From: Riptortus pedestris
Taxonomy: Eukaryota > Arthropoda > Insecta > Hemiptera > Alydidae
Reading direction: 5' to 3'
DNA: 64,000 nucleotides
Assembly (NCBI GenBank): GCA_019009955.1
Contig: CM032228.1
Span: forward strand, 130,641,001-130,705,000
Made by a program: the position numbers and the translations under genes. Below, piece after piece: positions 59,831 through 64,000 of the stretch (positions are counted from its first letter, which is position 1; the number at the start of each line of letters is the position of its first letter). The notes under the pieces were generated by a model, which saw nothing but the letters and a program-made list of their open reading frames with translations, had not been told where the DNA came from and made no database searches.

Positions 59831-60394
59831 TAGAAATAGAGAATTTTTGGTAATATGAGATAAGTTTGTTTGTTGCATTTTGGGCAAAAAACAGGAAGGT
59901 CGTCATTGCCCAACACTTTTCGCACCGTATTTCAGTTTCCTGACTATGGTCAGGAACATGCACACTAAGCCGTTTTTTTTAATTTTATTTATTTTTACTT
60001 TTTTCTTTTTATTTATTCTTTAATTTTACTTATTTCAATATTTCTTTTTAATCCCCCCCCCTTTCTTTCCCCCTTACATTTATATTTTATATTTCAGCCC
60101 TCCCCTTATTTATTTTTTTTGTTATTACTTTTTTTTTGTTAAGGGGGTTCTCGGCCGTATCCCTTAAAACCTACGCACCGGTATCACAGGTATACAATAC
60201 AACTATTAAAATATGCTTTTAATTAAATTAAAACTATTGAAATAAATACCAAAATTAATACTAATAATTAAACCATAACTATTAAAATAAACATTAAAAT
60301 TAAAATGTAAAATTAAACATTAAAAAATACACAAAATAAATAAAAAGAATTATAAAAGGAACAATAGATTAGTAGTGTGTTATACCAGCTCATA

Positions 60395-60595
60395 CGAGGG
60401 GGTCAGCGTGGCAGAGTGGTTAGGGCGCTGGTGGACTTTAAAGTCAAAGGTTGCGTGTTCGAGTACTGGTTGGCCCCTACTTCCTAATACGGCTGGTCCT
60501 CGTGTAGGGGAGGCCTACAGGTTGAAACAGACCTGTAAAAAGGGCTTTGAAAAAATACCAGCTCGTGGGAAATCTGCGTGATGGACCTTTAATAT
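60395..60595 (+). repeat. second tRNA-derived SINE, fused to a family A-like 3' tail
   Basis: Box A GTGGCAGAGTGG and box B GTGTTCGAGTAC are spaced as in a tRNA; the anticodon-arm-like GACTTTAAAGTC lies between. The tail CGTGGGAAATCTGCGTGATG resembles an inverted family A 5' end with about 18 bases missing. Confidence 0.7.
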
Positions 60596-60599
60596 TATA

Positions 60600-62755
60600 T
60601 TTATATAATTTTTATATTTATTTATATGTTACTTGTATTATTGTATAGCGTTTTTATAAGTATTTTTTTACCCCTCAAATTTTCCCAATGCACGTTAAGT
60701 TCTTTTTATTAATTAATCTGTTCTGAATCACCTCCTATGCAATGCGCAGTGATTTATAAATTACGGATAGCGCTGTAAAGTTTTATGAAAGTTTGTCTTG
60801 TATATTTGAATTTAAACTCCAGTTTCGAGAAATACCACTGCTCGAAAAACATTCGCCTCTATATAAATTTCTTCATATAGCAGAGTCCTGAATGTAATTT
60901 AGATCTATGATATTATATTGCCTCCGTCTTTTTATATGTAAGCCCTCCCACAAAATTAATAGCAAGTGTAGGAGAAGCCTGACAAAAATAAATATAATAT
61001 AAAAATAGACTTGCAATGCTGTGGGTGTGGAAATTTACATATGGTGGCTTTGCCGATTTAAAGCTGCATAACTGTGAGATTTTTATCCATTACGGTTTTT
61101 TTAAACTGCATATGTATCTCATTTCATGTAAAGGCTTGAATTTATTTTTAGTAGGAACCATTATTGTCAGCTTGTTCCTGGTTTATTTGATTTTAGTTTT
61201 ATGATTATACATTTACATAGCACATTATTGATTTATATTTTTTTTATTTTCAGGTGAGTCGAATTGTACTTATTTACTGATATTTGTTCTGAAGTCTTCA
61301 GCCGTGTAAGTGTTCATTTCTCTTTATATTGTATAATTCCTTCTTGAAAGTAACGTAATCTTAAACTTCTTCTTTCATGGAATAGGTGTAAATGAAATTA
61401 ATATTCCGCAAGGATGTGAATATTGGTAACATGAGCTATTTTATACTTTACCACCGACGAGAATGGTAATTTCCTTGGAAGCCAAAACTTGTGGCTGTCA
61501 ATATCTTCGTTTTATCGGAAAAATGCAAAGACCAAATTATGTTTAAAATATATTTTTCAGTTCTAACAAGTTGCTTTAATTTATGAACTTTAAAAATAAT
61601 TTTGAATGCTTTGAGAAGATTGTGAAATTTTATGCATTGATATTTATTTTGATGGTGGACTTGTAGCATTGACAGTATTAATTGAAACTACCTTCATTGT
61701 TGACTTCATATTTCTTTGGAATTACAAGCAATTTTGATTTTTGACTTCTTGCCAACTATTTAATTTTGTATGTCACGAGTACAGTGCCTTAGAATTCAGA
61801 AATTTTTTATTACCTATAAAGAAAACGAATATTGTCAATTCACCCTGCTGTCGTTAACATCTTCGTTAATATTGAATTTATCAAAAAATAAAAAATAAAT
61901 AAAATAAAATAAGTACAAAATGCATTTTTCAACCCTAAAACGTAGTTACATTTATGTATTTTGCAATGTGTATTTCCGACTCCCGGTGGCAATTTCCTAT
62001 CAACCCGCCAACGTCGGATAACAGAACTAGCTAATTACTTCCACTTTCGGTGAACATCTTATACTTCATTGGTATTATAGTAGAATACCGAAAATAATTC
62101 TATCAAATTTGTTTCTTTGCATTTCTTAGGCGATATAACAGCCTTGAAAGAAAACTAGTGTATTTGAGGTAATAAGTTTGTCAATATTTGGCAGATGGGC
62201 AGTCCTATCTTTACGCGTAAAACAATTAAAACAGGTTATTCAGTCCCTTCGTTAATCCAATCTTTATATTTCGACGTAAAATAATTATTTTTTTAGTGAA
62301 CTTATGGACGGCAGATATTCTAAACATAAATTAATCCAATTGAGGTTTTTTGCTTAACAAATGCACCGGCCCAATGACTGTAAAATTACTGATCATGTTA
62401 CAGGCCATAGAACATTGGATCAGTTTGTGAATTTATCCCATCTTTGAACGTCCACGGAAAAACACTTCTTCTACCCGTCAACGACGGGTAATATATACAT
62501 ATATACACACTTCTAAATTAAAGTTTTAGTGGTAGTATTAATTTAACTTTTTTTAAAAATAATAACTAACTTATAACTTATATTATTATTTAAACAGTCT
62601 TTGTGAAATTAAAGATAACGTTCGTTATAAACGAAATCTGACGCAGAGTATATATAATTGTGAGACATGTGTGGGCAATCTAGTGCAGTCCTTGTGGATT
62701 CTCTGAACTGTCTATACTCGCTTTATAAAATAAAGTAATTAGCAATATAAATAAA
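60600..62755. other. no gene recognised
   Basis: AT-rich; frames at 61016 and 61669 have no family resemblance. Confidence 0.4.
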
Positions 62756-62760
62756 CAATT

Positions 62761-62993
62761 GGGGGCTCAGGTTGGCCGTGTAGGTTTGGGTGTTGGGTTT
62801 AATTTCATATGGTAAACCTAGAGTGGCGGGTTCGATTCCCGCCCTGGGCAGTAGAAATTTATTTAGTGACGGGCTCATTAAATAAACTCCTTAGCCCCAC
62901 TCTGGCTAGAAAAGAGTGGTAACCTGTTGATAACCCGCCCCGATTAGCCAAAGTAGCATAAAGTGGGCGTAAATAAATTACTAATAAATAAAC
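62761..62993 (+). repeat. tRNA-derived SINE, copy S5 (best copy)
   Basis: A tRNA-like head with box B GGGTTCGATTCCCGCC, a body with TAGTGACGGGCTCATTAAAT and GGTAACCTGTTGATAACCCG, and an AAATAAATTACTAATAAATA tail. The plus-strand reference for S1-S4. Confidence 0.85.
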
Positions 62994-63671
62994 AATTACA
63001 AATATTGACGTAGACTACGTTATCACATTTTGTATTCAATACTATATTAATCATTTTCCTTTTAACTGATTTATTTTATCATGCTCGGACTACCACAAGA
63101 TGGTTATAATATTGACTACATTTGATTTGTTTTTAGATTGTTCTTTATGGTTATTCAGGTGTCGATGCTGATTGCATGGTGATTACCTGAACATCCCGGA
63201 TCTGTCGTTTTTTCAGTTTTAGATTAGCAAATACTTTCAATATGATTTATGTTTTCTTCTTTGTTGTATTCCCGGATTTATTCACTACATAAATCTATTG
63301 ACGGCTGTTCGGTGCTGTAGGGTGGTATGAATGTGTTGCAGTCTAACAAAGGGCTCCATTGTTTTATAAATCCTTCTCTACTTGAAATTCTAGAAGAAGG
63401 GGGAAGCCACTTGGCTAGAATTTTACACTATAAATAGTTTGTCGTTTAGCCAAGGTTTTATTGAGTAGGCCAAAAATAAAGAAAAGATAGATGTAATAAT
63501 TAAATACGAACCGTGAATTATGTTGATCTAAACAAGTAAAAGCTCTACAGTAACTTTTCTTCCGCTTTTTATGGCATAAATAAAGCTTTATTATAGTTCA
63601 CGAATCCATTTTTTTATTGTATTCGATTCAATCTAGTTTTAAAAACATATATTTGTAGCAAATTGTAGAAA

Positions 63672-64000
63672 ACTGTCGCATAGGGCTACGTAAACTTCCT
63701 CACAAATCCTGGGCACGCTACTGATCTGACTCATCTATATGCCATTTTCCTTGTAATAAGAATCTTATGTAAAGAAGATTTGGAATATAAGATGGACGTA
63801 AAACATTTAGTGAGTCAATTTGAAAATCGCATTAGTAGTAGTAGTAGGTTTTTACAGAAAACTGAAATTTAAAAATGCAAATATCTCGATATTGCAGTGG
63901 AACTAGAGAAAATATATATATAGGAGAGTATCTATTGAAGAACATTTAATTTTTCTAAAATTGATAATGTAAAATATTTGGACCCGACCCAGAATAACTG
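63672..64000 (+). repeat. family A remnant A22, cut by the window edge
   Basis: GTCGCATAGGGCTACGTAAA is a decayed 5' terminus, followed by AAATGCAAATATCTCG and GACCCGACCCAGAATAACTG in element order. Confidence 0.55.

Noticed and set aside
62761..62850. Possible true tRNA gene (box B GGGTTCGATTCCCGCC)
   Set aside because: The same head and a shared non-tRNA body recur in S1-S4, so it is a SINE, and the cloverleaf is not well formed.
1..64000. CRISPR arrays, operons, bacterial-type regulatory sites
   Set aside because: The spliced genes, SINEs and LINEs show that this is eukaryotic DNA; no such structures are present.

Overview
This window is eukaryotic DNA, about 68-70% AT, and looks like a large-genome arthropod, most likely an insect. 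The reasons are split genes with kilobase introns, a tRNA-derived SINE family, Penelope-like, mariner and RNase H-bearing LINE remnants, and long AT/CA/GT microsatellites. The species cannot be named from the sequence alone.

The one gene that can be fully reconstructed is on the minus strand (18118 to 1241). It is a seven-exon gene for a Regulator of Microtubule Dynamics (RMDN/PTPIP51-family) protein of 358 residues. It has an N-terminal membrane anchor, an acidic FFAT-like VAP-binding motif and a C-terminal TPR-like domain. Reading phases agree at every junction, with one intron apparently of GC-AG type. Its introns carry a dead mariner (7.1-8.0 kb), a Tc1/mariner-type N-terminal fragment (10.7-11.3 kb), a Penelope-like GIY-YIG fragment with target-site duplications (13.9-15.0 kb) and several copies of repeat family A.

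From 18.5 to 36.6 kb is repeat-rich intergenic or intronic DNA. It holds a 202-bp foldback MITE, a 2.26-kb quasi-palindrome of two 'family B' elements, and a third family B copy split by a 5'-truncated LINE with 12-bp target-site duplications. Terminal exons of an unrecognised plus-strand gene lie at 36677-37152, followed by a poly(A) signal. A TATA-bearing promoter and a tiny first coding exon (39770-39850) resemble the start of an insect secreted or cuticle-type gene whose later exons are not visible.

From 40 kb to the end there is no secure gene. The region is dominated by family A, a non-autonomous element of about 0.65-0.9 kb. It has a 5' hairpin, a mid-element hairpin beside a microsatellite slot, subterminal asymmetric inverted repeats and a strictly conserved 3' terminal hairpin with a variable loop. 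About 20 full, partial or decayed copies occur in 64 kb. The layout matches Helentron-associated elements (HINE/DINE-1 type), but the class is inferred, not proven. Family A is the strongest candidate here for something undescribed.
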